NCBI RefSeq assembly: GCF_900230195.1
Contig: NZ_OCNE01000003.1
Span: 124,001 to 188,000 of the forward strand
Direction of reading: 5' to 3'
Length of the DNA stretch: 64,000 nucleotides
Source of the DNA: Streptomyces zhaozhouensis
GTDB lineage: Bacteria; Actinomycetota; Actinomycetes; Streptomycetales; Streptomycetaceae
Shown: positions 1 through 8,506 of the stretch, piece after piece
How positions within the stretch are numbered: position 1 is the stretch's first letter
How the letters are laid out: the number at the start of each line of letters is the position of its first letter
Made by a program: the position numbers and the translations under genes
Notes under the pieces: model-generated
Databases searched by the model: none
Told to the model about the DNA's origin: nothing
What the model saw: only the letters and a program-made list of their open reading frames with translations

Positions 1-1895
1 CGGACGAGGGCGGGTACACGGAGGCGGCGGCGCTGGTCGACGACCTGCTGACGGCGGCCATCACCCCGCGCGACGCGGGTGGTTCGGGGGAGGCGGGCGG
101 GACACCGGCCGCGGTGTTCGAGCTGCGGATGGCCGCGCTGCCGCCGGCGCGGCGGGCCGACATGGCCGACCATCTGCGCAAGGTGTGGGAGCGGGTCGAG
201 CAGTCGGTGCTCAGCTCCGTGGAGTCGGCGGAGATCGACGCGAGCCTGACGCCCGAGGCCAGCGGTGTGCGGGCGGCGCGCCTTCCGCTGTTCTTCACTC
301 CCGATCCGCTGCCGCTGGTGGAGCCGCCGCCGGTCAAGGACTCGGCGCTGCCGGGCGACCGGGCGGGCGCGGCCACCGTGCTCGGGATCGCCGGCGCGTT
401 CTTCGTGGCCGGCCTGGTGCTGGTCCTCTCGGAACTGGGCGATCTCACCGCGTCCGTGCTGGTCATCCTGGCGATCTTCGCGAGCCCCGCGGTGGCGCTG
501 CTGTCCGTCGGCGGGCAGGGCGAGTTGCGCAGGCGGGCGCGCCAGCGCCGCCGGCCGCCGTGGCTGCGGGAGGGGCGGCCGGTGTCGCCCGAGAAGGCGC
601 GGCGCAGGGAGCTGTTCGAGCAGGCGTCGGGGGCGGCGCGGCAGACGGGGGAAGCGCTCGCCTTCCACGCCTTCCGCGCCCGGCTGGCGGCGCTGGCCGC
701 CGCCCGCTTCGCCGAGGCGCGGCCGGCGGGTGGTCCCGATCCCGACGGCTGGCAGTTCGCCACGGCCCATCTCAGGTCCGAGCTGGTCGAGAGACTGTCG
801 GTGCGCTACTGGCGGACCGGGCAGCCCGAGGGGCTGGACTGGCTGCTCCAGCTGCGGGCCCGGCAGGCGGCGGCGCACAGCGGGAACCTCCCCCCGGCGC
901 CGCCCCCGGCCTACCAGCAGTGGGCCTGGGCGCGCGCGGGTCTGGTCCTGCTCGCCGTGGCGCTCGCGGTGCCGGTGCTGCCGCTGGCCCTGGCCTCGCC
1001 GTCGATGGCGTTCCTGGTGCTCGGGCTGTGGGGGGCGTCCCTGTGGACGGCGCTCGCCGTGGGTGTCCGGCTGGTCGAGGTGGGCATGGTGGCCCGGGAG
1101 TCGGCCGACTTCGCCGACGAGCGGCGGGCCCACGCCGAGTGGGGCGCCTTCCTGCGGGCCAACAGGCCGGCCGACGAGCTGGTGGGGCGGTGGATCGACC
1201 TGGAGCAGCGCGCGCTGCTGAGGGACGTGCTGCGGGAGCACCGGATGCGGCGCCACGGCATCCTCTTCACGTTCTCCGTGCTGGAGCCGGCGCCCGGCTG
1301 TGTGCGGGCCAAGGTGCCGAACGGGCCGCCGCGCTACTCGCGTTACGGCCTGAAGCTGTTCGTGCTGACCACGGCGGGCGTGTGGGTCTGCACCTGGGAG
1401 ATCGACGCGGCGACGGCGGTGCACGACGGGCGCAGGGACTTCGTCTTCCGCTTCGACTCGATCAGCTCGGTGGTGCTCCAGACCGCCGCGGCCCGGGCCG
1501 GCACGACCGGTCTGGGCGCGGCGTCCGAGACCCGGGTCCGGGCCGGGGAGGTGCTGCGTCTGGTGCTGAACAACCAGGAGGACCTGGAGGTGCGGATCGA
1601 GGACCACCACCAGCTGGTGACGGCCGGCGCCGACCTCGGCCGGCTGCGGGAGGTCGCGCTGGAGACGTCGGGGATCACGGCCGGGTTCCGGGTGCTGGCC
1701 GCGCTGGCCACCGAGGGCGAGGGGTGGTTCGACGTGCGGCGCGCGCAGTCGCGCCAGGCGTTCCTCGACGGGGACGGCGCGGAGGCGGGCCGCCGCCCCC
1801 GCGCGGAGGCGGGGGCGGCGGCCCGGGAGGCGTCGGGCAACGGCGCGCGTCAGGCGCCCGGGGCGCCGAAGGCCGGGATGACGGAACCCTCGTAG
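1..1895 (+). CDS. Hypothetical membrane protein, 5' end outside the window
   Basis: I do not recognise this protein. The frame is open from the first complete codon (position 3) with no stop, so the true start lies upstream; the first internal GTG is at 114. Counting from that GTG, hydrophobic segments near residues 86-105, 112-133, 273-294 and 298-319 suggest four membrane spans. The long basic stretch between the two pairs (about 135-160) and the roughly 270-residue tail are soluble, and their side of the membrane cannot be told. The last 46 bases overlap the 3' end of metQ on the other strand, an unusually deep convergent overlap. Downstream importer genes run the opposite way and give no functional clue. 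Confidence 0.6.
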   Translation, partial: DEGGYTEAAALVDDLLTAAITPRDAGGSGEAGGTPAAVFELRMAALPPARRADMADHLRKVWERVEQSVLSSVESAEIDASLTPEASGVRAARLPLFFTPDPLPLVEPPPVKDSALPGDRAGAATVLGIAGAFFVAGLVLVLSELGDLTASVLVILAIFASPAVALLSVGGQGELRRRARQRRRPPWLREGRPVSPEKARRRELFEQASGAARQTGEALAFHAFRARLAALAAARFAEARPAGGPDPDGWQFATAHLRSELVERLSVRYWRTGQPEGLDWLLQLRARQAAAHSGNLPPAPPPAYQQWAWARAGLVLLAVALAVPVLPLALASPSMAFLVLGLWGASLWTALAVGVRLVEVGMVARESADFADERRAHAEWGAFLRANRPADELVGRWIDLEQRALLRDVLREHRMRRHGILFTFSVLEPAPGCVRAKVPNGPPRYSRYGLKLFVLTTAGVWVCTWEIDAATAVHDGRRDFVFRFDSISSVVLQTAAARAGTTGLGAASETRVRAGEVLRLVLNNQEDLEVRIEDHHQLVTAGADLGRLREVALETSGITAGFRVLAALATEGEGWFDVRRAQSRQAFLDGDGAEAGRRPRAEAGAAAREASGNGARQAPGAPKAGMTEPS

Positions 1896-2716
1896 GTGTC
1901 CTCGATGAACTGCCGCACCTCGTCGGAGTTCAGCAGTTCGGCCAGTCGCTCGACCCGGGGGTCGTCCTCGTTGCCCGCCCTGACGGCCAGGAAGTTGGCG
2001 TACGGGTTGCCCTCGGCCTCCTCCAGGATCAGCGCGTCCTCGGCGGGGGCCAGGTCGGCCTCCAGCGCGTAGTTGCCGTTGATCACGGCGGCGTCGAAGT
2101 CCTCCAGGGCGCGCGGCAGGGAGGCGGCCTCCAGCTCCTGGAAGGTGATGCCGTTGTCCTCGGTGACGTCCGCCGGGGTGGCCTCGGCGCCGACGCCCTC
2201 GGCGAGTTCGATGACGCCCTCGGAGGCGAGCAGGTGCAGCGCGCGGCCGCCGTTGGTGACGTCGTTGGGGATGGCGACCGTGGCCCCCTCCCCCAGCTCG
2301 TCGACGCCGGCCAGTTCGCTGGAGTAGAGGCCGAGCGGCTCCAGGTGGACGTTGGCCACCGGTGCGATGTCGGTGCCCTGCTGGGCGTTGAAGTCGTCCA
2401 GGTAGGGCTGGTGCTGGAAGAAGTTGGCGTCCACGTCGCCGTCGTTGACCAGGGTGTTGGGGGTCACGTAGTCGGTGACCTCCCGGATGTCCAGGTCGAG
2501 CCCGGCCTCCTCGGCCAGGTTGTCGCGGACGAACTCCAGGATCGCGGCGTGCGGGACGGGGTTGGCCGCCACGCTCAGCGGCTGCGACGGGTCGGCGTTG
2601 GCGCCGTCGCCCGAGCCGCCGGTGTCCGGGTCGGAGTCCGTGCCGCAGGCCGTCAGGGCCAGGGCGAGGGCGGTGGTGGCGGCGAGAACGGCGCCGTGCC
2701 TGAGGTGGGTACGCAC
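1850..2716 (-). CDS. metQ: Methionine ABC transporter substrate-binding lipoprotein (MetQ/NlpA family)
   Basis: Extracytoplasmic receptor that hands D/L-methionine to the MetNI importer. The 288-residue product starts with a lipoprotein signal (basic MRTHLRH, hydrophobic stretch, lipobox LTAC with Cys24), so it should be anchored to the outer face of the membrane. The motif NFFQHQPYL near residue 100 is typical of NlpA/MetQ receptors. It is the last gene of metN-metI-metQ, 92 bp after metI, with a strong hairpin in that gap which could set different expression of receptor and membrane parts. Its 3' end overlaps the opposing upstream gene by 46 bp. Family assignment is secure; methionine specificity is inferred from the family and the NIL domain of the linked ATPase. 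Confidence 0.93.
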   Translation of the reverse strand: MRTHLRHGAVLAATTALALALTACGTDSDPDTGGSGDGANADPSQPLSVAANPVPHAAILEFVRDNLAEEAGLDLDIREVTDYVTPNTLVNDGDVDANFFQHQPYLDDFNAQQGTDIAPVANVHLEPLGLYSSELAGVDELGEGATVAIPNDVTNGGRALHLLASEGVIELAEGVGAEATPADVTEDNGITFQELEAASLPRALEDFDAAVINGNYALEADLAPAEDALILEEAEGNPYANFLAVRAGNEDDPRVERLAELLNSDEVRQFIEDTYEGSVIPAFGAPGA

Positions 2717-2777
2717 GAAGAGTGCCTTTCGCTTGCGGGTGGTGACAGGGTCCGGGAGTCGTCCCGGGGTCTGGGGG

Positions 2778-2799
2778 CCGCTCCGCCCTCGCGGAGCGG
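2778..2799 (-). terminator. Hairpin between metI and metQ
   Basis: Perfect 9-bp inverted repeat (CCGCTCCGC / GCGGAGCGG) around a 4-base loop, just after the metI stop. There is no U-run, so it may be a partial terminator or an mRNA-stabilising stem inside the operon. Confidence 0.5.
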
Positions 2800-2808
2800 C
2801 GGGGGGGG

Positions 2809-3477
2809 TCAGCCGGTGCGGGTGCGGCGGGCGAGGAGACGGACCACCCCGTCGCCGAGCAACTGCACGGCGGTGACGATCACCAGCAGGACGACGACGG
2901 TCAGCAGCATGAACTCGTCCTCGAAGCGCTGGTAGCCGTAGGTGTAGGCGAGGGTGCCGAGCCCGCCGCCGCCGACCGCGCCGGCCATGGCCGAGTAGCC
3001 GATCAGCGCGATCACGGTGGTGGTCAGCCCCGCGACCAGTGACGGCAGCGACTGCGGCAGCAGCACCTTGCCGACGACGGTCCAGGTGCCGCCGCCCATC
3101 GCGTGCGCCGCCTCGACCAGCCCGTGGTCGACCTCGCGCAGCGCGGTCTCCACCAGCCGCGCGAAGAACGGGATGGCGGCGATCGCCAGCGGCACCACGG
3201 CGGCCGTCGGCCCCATCGCCGTTCCGACGACGAAGCGGGTGAACGGGATCAGCGCCACCAGCAGGATGATGAACGGCAGCGAGCGGCCGACGTTGACGAC
3301 GACGCCGATCACGCGGTGGGCGACCACGTTGCGCAGCGGCCCGCCCTTGTCGGTGAGGACCAGCAGGACGCCGAGCGGCAGGCCGCCGAGGACGGCGTAG
3401 AACGTGGCCCAGCCGACCATGTACAGGGTGTCGATCGTGCCCTGGGTGAGCAGCGGCTCCATCTGGGACCAGGTCAT
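2809..3477 (-). CDS. metI: Methionine ABC transporter permease MetI
   Basis: Membrane channel of the MetNIQ importer, 222 residues, within the family's usual length. Five hydrophobic segments are visible. The cytoplasmic EAA loop that docks on the ATPase is present around residues 141-162 (VEAAHAMGGGTW followed by LPQSLP). The ATG overlaps the stop of metN by 4 bases (ATGA at 3474-3477), so the two are translationally coupled and made in matching amounts. Confidence 0.94.
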   Translation of the reverse strand: MTWSQMEPLLTQGTIDTLYMVGWATFYAVLGGLPLGVLLVLTDKGGPLRNVVAHRVIGVVVNVGRSLPFIILLVALIPFTRFVVGTAMGPTAAVVPLAIAAIPFFARLVETALREVDHGLVEAAHAMGGGTWTVVGKVLLPQSLPSLVAGLTTTVIALIGYSAMAGAVGGGGLGTLAYTYGYQRFEDEFMLLTVVVLLVIVTAVQLLGDGVVRLLARRTRTG

Positions 3478-4574
3478 CGGGTGCCCTCCGGGGCGAGTGC
3501 GTCGGCGGGCCGGGGCCCGGGGTCTTCGTCGGTTCCGCCGTCGGCCGGGTCCTCCCGGGGCGCGGGCGTCGGCAGCGCGGCGGGCTCCACGGTCAGGCCG
3601 CGCTCGCGCAGATAGGCGAGGGCCTCGGCGTTGTTCTCCGGGGCGCCGGGCAGCTCGATCCGCATCCGGCCGACCTGGCGGCCGCCGACGGTGTCCATGG
3701 CGGCGCCGAGGATCGACACGTCGACGTCGTGCACCCGCGCCAGATGGGAGATGACCGGCTGGCCCGCGCTCTCCCCGTGGAAGGTGACGTCCACGACGGT
3801 GCGCCCGTCGCCGGCGACCGGCCCGGCGACGGGGAACAGCTCACGCGCCAGCCGCGAGCCCGGCGTCGCCAGCAGCTCGGAGACCACCCCGGCCTCCACG
3901 ATCCTGCCGCGTTCCATCAGGGCGGCCGAGTCGCACACCGCCTTGACGACGTCCATCTCGTGGGTGATCAGCAGCACCGTCAGACCGAGCTGCCGGTTGA
4001 GGTCCCGCAGCAGCCCCAGCACGGAACGGGTGGTCTCCGGGTCCAGGGCCGAGGTGGCCTCGTCGGAGAGCAGCACCTTGGGGTCGCCGGCCAGCGCCCG
4101 CGCGATCCCGACGCGCTGCTTCTGGCCGCCGGAGAGCTGCGCCGGATAGGCGGCGGCGTGGTCGGCCAGGCCCACCAGGTCGAGCAGTTCCAGCGCCTTC
4201 CTGGCGCGTTCGCGCCGGGTGAGGCCGAGGATCTCCAGCGGCAGCTCCACGTTGCCGCGCACCGTGCGGGAGGAGAGGAGGTTGAAGTGCTGGAAGATCA
4301 TGCCGATGCCGGTGCGCGCCCGGCGCAGCGAACGGCCCGCCCGGTGCCGGGGGCCCGGCAGGGCGGTGAGGTCCTGCCCGTCAACGGTCACGGTGCCGGA
4401 GTCCGGGCGTTCCAGCAGGTTGACGCAACGGATCAGGGTGGACTTGCCCGCCCCGCTGCGACCGATGACGCCGTACATCTCGCCCGGCTCGACATGGAGG
4501 CTGACGCCGTCGAGTGCGGTGACCTCGCGGCCACGTGAGCGGTAGACCTTGGTGAGATCCGTGGTGGTGATCAC
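3474..4574 (-). CDS. metN: Methionine ABC transporter ATP-binding protein MetN
   Basis: Drives methionine import by ATP hydrolysis. Visible motifs are Walker A (GRSGAGKST), the signature LSGGQKQR and Walker B (VLLSDEAT), in the usual order. The C-terminal part from about residue 245 is a NIL domain, the regulatory domain in which internal methionine inhibits transport. The 366-residue length fits that architecture, with a short Pro/Asp-rich tail added. The chosen start is GTG at 4574 behind a GGAAG box. It is the first gene of metNIQ, with no gene in the 418 bp upstream. Confidence 0.94.
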   Translation of the reverse strand: MITTTDLTKVYRSRGREVTALDGVSLHVEPGEMYGVIGRSGAGKSTLIRCVNLLERPDSGTVTVDGQDLTALPGPRHRAGRSLRRARTGIGMIFQHFNLLSSRTVRGNVELPLEILGLTRRERARKALELLDLVGLADHAAAYPAQLSGGQKQRVGIARALAGDPKVLLSDEATSALDPETTRSVLGLLRDLNRQLGLTVLLITHEMDVVKAVCDSAALMERGRIVEAGVVSELLATPGSRLARELFPVAGPVAGDGRTVVDVTFHGESAGQPVISHLARVHDVDVSILGAAMDTVGGRQVGRMRIELPGAPENNAEALAYLRERGLTVEPAALPTPAPREDPADGGTDEDPGPRPADALAPEGTR

Positions 4575-4992
4575 TGGCTTCCATCGCTGTAGGCGGGCGC
4601 ACGGCAGCCGTGGGCCCTGGCGGGGGTGTCAGGTGGGGAGCGCGTGAGCGGGAGGCGGCCGGTCAGGTGCGGCCGGTCCGACGGCGCGCGGGCAGGCCGG
4701 CGCGGCGGCGGGTTCGCTTCGGGGCGCGAGGCGCTCGGTGGGGGCCCTCAGCGGGCACACATTCGACACGGACAGTGAGCACCGGGCAGCATCCGTGCCT
4801 CGGTCGCCGCGTGGGGGCTGCTCGTCGGTGTCATGCCGTCCAGTAAAACAGACCGGTCAGAGCGTTATCACCACCGTCCGGGGCGCTGTGGCCAACACCA
4901 CGCCGCGCCGGCCCCGGCGGGCGGCGTTCCCCGGGCCGGGAAGGCCCGCCCCGGGGGCCGGCGGGGTCGCGGGCCGGGCTAGAGTCGTCGCC
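4575..4992. other. Intergenic control region of metNIQ and the divergent membrane genes
   Basis: 418 bp with no gene. It must hold the metN promoter, most likely in the A/T-richer patch near 4840-4870. I looked for the conserved elements of SAM riboswitches on the metN strand and did not find them. A short palindrome GACCGGTC lies at 4851-4858, which is too short to call an operator. Confidence 0.4.
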
Positions 4993-5370
4993 ATGTTCAC
5001 CCCGTTGACGGTCACGGTCGTGGTGACCGGGCTGCTGCTGGCGGTCTGGTGCGGGTACGCGTCCTTCCGCGACCAGCCGGTCAAGGACTGGCACTACGGG
5101 GGCGCGGCGCTGGTCGAGGTGTTCGCCCTGGCACAGGCCGTGGTCTCCACGGTCGCCCTCGCGGGCGGCGACCGGCCGGCCGGCGAGGGCAGCACGGTCG
5201 TCTTCGTCTGCTACCTGGTCGCGGTGCCGCTGTGTCTGCCGCTGACGGTCGTCGTCTCCTTCACCGAACGGAACCGCTGGGGCTCCGCGACGGTCGCCGT
5301 CGGCGCGGCCGTGGCGGCGGTGCTGGAGCTGCGGCTGGCCGACGTGTGGGCGGGGGCGGCCGGTGTCTGA
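4993..5370 (+). CDS. Small integral membrane protein
   Basis: 125 residues with four predicted membrane spans and almost no soluble part. The first segment (PLTVTVVVTGLLLAVW) follows the ATG directly. I do not recognise a named family. The frame stays open upstream of the ATG, but the leader there is GC-skewed and shows no better start. It overlaps the next gene by 8 bases, so the two are probably co-transcribed and may form a pair in the membrane. Function unknown. Confidence 0.7.
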   Translation: MFTPLTVTVVVTGLLLAVWCGYASFRDQPVKDWHYGGAALVEVFALAQAVVSTVALAGGDRPAGEGSTVVFVCYLVAVPLCLPLTVVVSFTERNRWGSATVAVGAAVAAVLELRLADVWAGAAGV

Positions 5371-5818
5371 GACCGCGACCACCGCAGGACTCGACCTGAA
5401 GCGGGGACCGGGGCGGCTGCTGGTGCTGCTGTACGGGATCTTCGCGGTGGGCGCCGCCTCCCGCTCGATCTACCAGCTGTCGACCAGGTTCGACGAGGCG
5501 CCGGTCGCGTATCTGCTGTCGGCGGTGGCCGCCGTGGTCTACGCCGTCATCACCTTCTGCCTGGCCCGGGGCGGGGAACGCGCGCGGCGCGTCGGACTCG
5601 TCTGCTGCGCCGTCGAGTTGGTGGGCGTGCTGACCGTCGGCACCTGGTCACTGGTCGACCCCGGCGCCTTCCCCGACGCGACGGTCTGGTCCGACTACGG
5701 CCTGGGGTACGTCCTGCTGCCCCTGATCCTCCCCCTCACGGGCCTGCGCTGGCTCCGCGGAGCGGCCGCCCCCACCGGGCCGAGGACGACAACCCACCCC
5801 GACCGGCAAGGTCAGTAG
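5363..5818 (+). CDS. Small integral membrane protein whose tail is encoded by a DNA repeat
   Basis: 151 residues with four predicted membrane spans, starting at GTG 5363 inside the end of the preceding gene (8-base overlap). No family recognised. The last 15 codons and the TAG stop lie inside a 75-bp element (5773-5847) repeated exactly at 5921-5995 in non-coding DNA. This suggests that a mobile or recombining intergenic repeat landed at the end of the gene and now supplies its C-terminus. The original end was probably just before residue 137. Confidence 0.72.
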   Translation: MSETATTAGLDLKRGPGRLLVLLYGIFAVGAASRSIYQLSTRFDEAPVAYLLSAVAAVVYAVITFCLARGGERARRVGLVCCAVELVGVLTVGTWSLVDPGAFPDATVWSDYGLGYVLLPLILPLTGLRWLRGAAAPTGPRTTTHPDRQGQ

Positions 5819-5995
5819 TCGACCACGACCCGCCGCACACGCACCGCCCCCCTGACGGGGCCACGTGACCGACCACGCCCACCCCCTCAAGGGGCGCGGG
5901 GAACCGCGCGAGCAACCGGCCACCGGGCCGAGGACGACAACCCACCCCGACCGGCAAGGTCAGTAGTCGACCACGACCCGCCGCACACGCACCGC
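5773..5995. repeat. Exact 75-bp direct repeat, two copies
   Basis: Copy one is at 5773-5847 and copy two at 5921-5995; comparison base by base shows all 75 positions identical. Both begin CACCGGGCCGAGGACGAC and end ACGCACCGC. Identity this high in non-coding DNA points to recent duplication or gene conversion. A diverged part of the same unit recurs at 13400-13421. Confidence 0.9.
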
Positions 5996-6102
5996 GCAGT
6001 TCCCCGCGCCCCCAGACAGGCCGCCACCTGCCGAATGTGGACCCGCATCTGACCGCGAACGCCCACCCCCTCAGGGGGCGCGGGGAACCGCGCGAGCAAC
6101 CG
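5876..6102. repeat. 43-bp direct repeat, two copies, part of a dispersed intergenic family
   Basis: Copies at 5876-5918 and 6060-6102 differ at one base. The core, GCGCGGGGAACCGCGCGAGC, recurs in the same or inverted orientation near 13377, 17886 and 17930, and in shortened form near 5996 and 39869. All copies lie between genes. This resembles the short interspersed repeats common in Streptomyces intergenic DNA. Confidence 0.85.
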
Positions 6103-6172
6103 AGAACCGGGATACAGCCGACGACCCACGCCAAGCGGCGCCCCCGGGGAGGCCACCGCCCGGCCGAGGGCG

Positions 6173-6682
6173 CTACGCGGCGACCGTGCGCTCCGGCCGC
6201 GGGACGGCCACCGGCTTCTCCATGGTGACCAGGGACAGGTGGCGCGAGATCTGCTCCACGGAGACGGGGGCGTAGCCGAGGCGGCGGTAGAGCCGCTGGT
6301 TGGCGGCGCTGCGCTGCCCCGTGGAGAGGCGGTAGCGGGCGGCGGAACGCTCGGCGGCCAGCCGCCGTTCGACCGCGACCAGCAGCCGCCCGCCGAGCCC
6401 GTGCCGCTGCATCCTCGGGTGGACGATCAGCCGGCCGATCGGGGCCGTGCCGTCGGCCTCCACCGTGCCGCGCACCGAGCCGACGACCTCGTCGCCGAGC
6501 CGCGCCACCAGGACGCAGCTCTCGGCCAGTTCGGCGCGCAGCTCGTCGAGGGTCTGGGTGAGCGGTTCGATGCCGTAGTCGCCGTACAGCTCGGCTTCCG
6601 ACTGGTAGCACAGGTACTGGAGTTTGAGGATCTGCTCGACGTCCCGCTCGGTCGCCGGCTCGATCGTGACGCTCATGCCCAT
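6173..6682 (-). CDS. GNAT family N-acetyltransferase
   Basis: 169-residue acetyl-CoA-dependent transferase; the acceptor is unknown. The acetyl-CoA motif A is clear near residues 84-100 (RLIVHPRMQRHGLGGRLL, fitting R/Q-x-x-G-x-G). I placed the start at ATG 6682 because GGAGG lies 8 bases upstream; a longer open frame to 6748 has no ribosome site. A short tail rich in Pro, Arg and Ala follows the domain. It stands alone between a repeat-rich spacer and a gene on the same strand. Confidence 0.85.
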   Translation of the reverse strand: MGMSVTIEPATERDVEQILKLQYLCYQSEAELYGDYGIEPLTQTLDELRAELAESCVLVARLGDEVVGSVRGTVEADGTAPIGRLIVHPRMQRHGLGGRLLVAVERRLAAERSAARYRLSTGQRSAANQRLYRRLGYAPVSVEQISRHLSLVTMEKPVAVPRPERTVAA

Positions 6683-6972
6683 TGCACACGCCTCCAGGTG
6701 AGGAGTTCGGCCGGCCGCGCTGAGGTGAGGGTGCGCGCGGACCGGCAACAGCCCTGACGGCGCAGGTCAGAACCCGCGCCGTCAGCATTGTGCTAGGGAG
6801 CGGCCCGTGGGGGAATGCCTCCGGGCCAACTGCGCTGTGAGATTCACGACTCACTCACCGTTCCGGCCGCCCCGAGTCGTGTGAAACGGCCGGGAAACGG
6901 ACGGCGAACGGCGCGCGCCACCGTGCCCCTCGTTCGGGTGAAGCAGCCGGGCGGCGCGGCGCTGACGCGGCG

Positions 6973-8139
6973 TCAGCCCCGGAAGTCCTCGGCCGCCAGC
7001 AGGGCCGTGTCGGGGTGGTCGGCGAAGATGCCGTCGACGCCGGCCTCGAAGTAGGCGCGGGCGGCACCGAAGACGTCGCCGTAGCCGTTGGGGTCCGTGC
7101 CGCGCCGGAAGTCGGTGGGCAGGAACGCGTTCTCGTTGCGCAGCGTGTAGGGGTGCACCAGCAGCTCGGCGCGGTGGGCGTCGGCGACCAGGGACGAGGG
7201 CTCGGCCAGCGACCCGTCCTCGGCGCGCGGGATGACCAGGTCGAGGGTGGGGCCGACGCCGTGCGCGTAGCCGGCGATCTCGGCCAGCCCCTGAGGGGTG
7301 ATCAGGTCGGCGACGGTGCGCGGGTCGCCGGACTCCACGAAGTCCCACGGCCGGTCGTCGGCCGCGCCCAGCAGCACCACGCCGGGAGTGTCGACCAGTT
7401 CGGCGAGCCGCCGGACGCTGCCGGGCTCGAACGACTGGAGGAGGAGCGGGGCGTCGGCGCGGTGCAGCCGGTGCCGGCGCAGCAGCCGGGCCAGCGGCTC
7501 CTCCAGGCCGAGGCCGAGGGAACGGAAGTAGCTCGGGTGCTTGGTCTCCGTGTACAGCCACACCGGCCGGCCCCGCTCCCGGCCGCGCTCGGCCGCCCAC
7601 TCCAGCACCTCCTCGAAGGTGGGAACGGCCCAACGCCCGTCGTAGAGCGTGTTGTGGGGGCGCTGCCCTGGGATGCGCTCGGTGGCGCGCAGCGTCCTCA
7701 GCTCGGCGAGGGTGAAGTCCTCGGTGAACCAGCCGGTCAGCTCGACGCCGTCGATGCTCTTGGTGGTCCGGCGGTCGGCGAACTCGGGGTGGTCCGCGAC
7801 GTCGGTGGTGCCGGTGATGTCGTTCTCGTGGCGGCAGACGAGATGGCCGTCGCGGGTCGGGACGAGGTCCTGCTCGATGATGTCGGCGCCGAGGTCGAGG
7901 CCCAACTGGTAGGAGCCGAGCGTGTGTTCCGGACGGTAGCCGGAGGCGCCCCGGTGGGCGACGACGGCGGGGACCGGCAGCCGGTCGCGGCCGCCGCCGG
8001 GGCGGCCGGGGCCGCCGGCCGCCCGGGCGGTGCCGGCGCCCAGCAGCCCCGCCGTCCCGGCCCCCGCCATCGCCGCGCCCAGCACGGCGCGGCGGCCCGG
8101 CCGGCCTCGTTCGGACCCCGTCTCCTGTCGCGCTGCCAT
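6973..8139 (-). CDS. Secreted glycerophosphodiester phosphodiesterase (GDPD family)
   Basis: Hydrolyses glycerophosphodiesters to glycerol-3-phosphate and an alcohol, giving cells access to phospholipid or teichoic-acid-derived phosphate. The 388-residue product opens with a Tat-type signal (GRRAVLGAAMAGAG, ending ARA). The GDPD fold is marked by VVAHRGASGYRPEHT (catalytic His and Arg), the EQD acid pair about 30 residues later, and a second conserved His in CRHEND. The start ATG 8139 follows GAGGGAG. It is divergent from a phospholipid acyltransferase, so both neighbours touch glycerophospholipid metabolism, but no operon links them. Confidence 0.9.
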   Translation of the reverse strand: MAARQETGSERGRPGRRAVLGAAMAGAGTAGLLGAGTARAAGGPGRPGGGRDRLPVPAVVAHRGASGYRPEHTLGSYQLGLDLGADIIEQDLVPTRDGHLVCRHENDITGTTDVADHPEFADRRTTKSIDGVELTGWFTEDFTLAELRTLRATERIPGQRPHNTLYDGRWAVPTFEEVLEWAAERGRERGRPVWLYTETKHPSYFRSLGLGLEEPLARLLRRHRLHRADAPLLLQSFEPGSVRRLAELVDTPGVVLLGAADDRPWDFVESGDPRTVADLITPQGLAEIAGYAHGVGPTLDLVIPRAEDGSLAEPSSLVADAHRAELLVHPYTLRNENAFLPTDFRRGTDPNGYGDVFGAARAYFEAGVDGIFADHPDTALLAAEDFRG

Positions 8140-8506
8140 CTCGTCTCCCTCGTCGTTGCTCCACGAAGCGTCGCCCGACCCTAGGAGGCGGGGGCGGCCG
8201 TGGCCAGGAAGCGCGGGCGAACTCTGGGCGAATGCTGCTCGCCGCGGCGCGCGGGAACGACCGCGGTTCGGGTCGCGCGGTGCGTCCGTGGCGGGAGGAG
8301 GACGACGGTCCGACACCGGCACGGTGCGTCGTCGAGCGCGCGGCCCGGAGGGCGCCGGCCGCCGAGGCCCCCGTGATGTGATGTTCTCCGCACCAGGGGG
8401 TGAACCCTGTGCGGGAAGACGCCGTGCGCGCGAGTATCGTCCCTATGCGTCACGGTCCCCCGGATCGTGACGCCCCGCGCGCGACCATGACCGACCGGAG
8501 GGGAAG
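8140..8506. other. Divergent intergenic region (GDPD / acyltransferase)
   Basis: 367 bp without a gene. It must carry promoters for both flanking genes. An imperfect hairpin with one bulge, CCGCACCAGGG / CCCTGTGCGG, lies at about 8387-8415, ahead of the acyltransferase. Nothing else stands out. Confidence 0.35.

Noticed and set aside
185..2935. A 916-codon open frame on the plus strand across metQ and the first gene
   Set aside because: Its product is Gly/Ala/Arg-rich low complexity, typical of a wrong frame in GC-rich DNA, and real genes occupy the region.
4575..4992. SAM riboswitch upstream of metN
   Set aside because: No conserved core elements of the SAM-I/IV type were found on the metN strand.
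5773..6102. CRISPR-like array
   Set aside because: Only two copies of each unit with unlike lengths, no regular spacers and no cas genes in the window.
5736..6854. Minus-strand frame with internally repeated peptide blocks such as RGRLLTLPVGVG
   Set aside because: The peptide repeats simply reflect the 75-bp and 43-bp DNA repeats. The frame also covers the GNAT gene and has no ribosome site.
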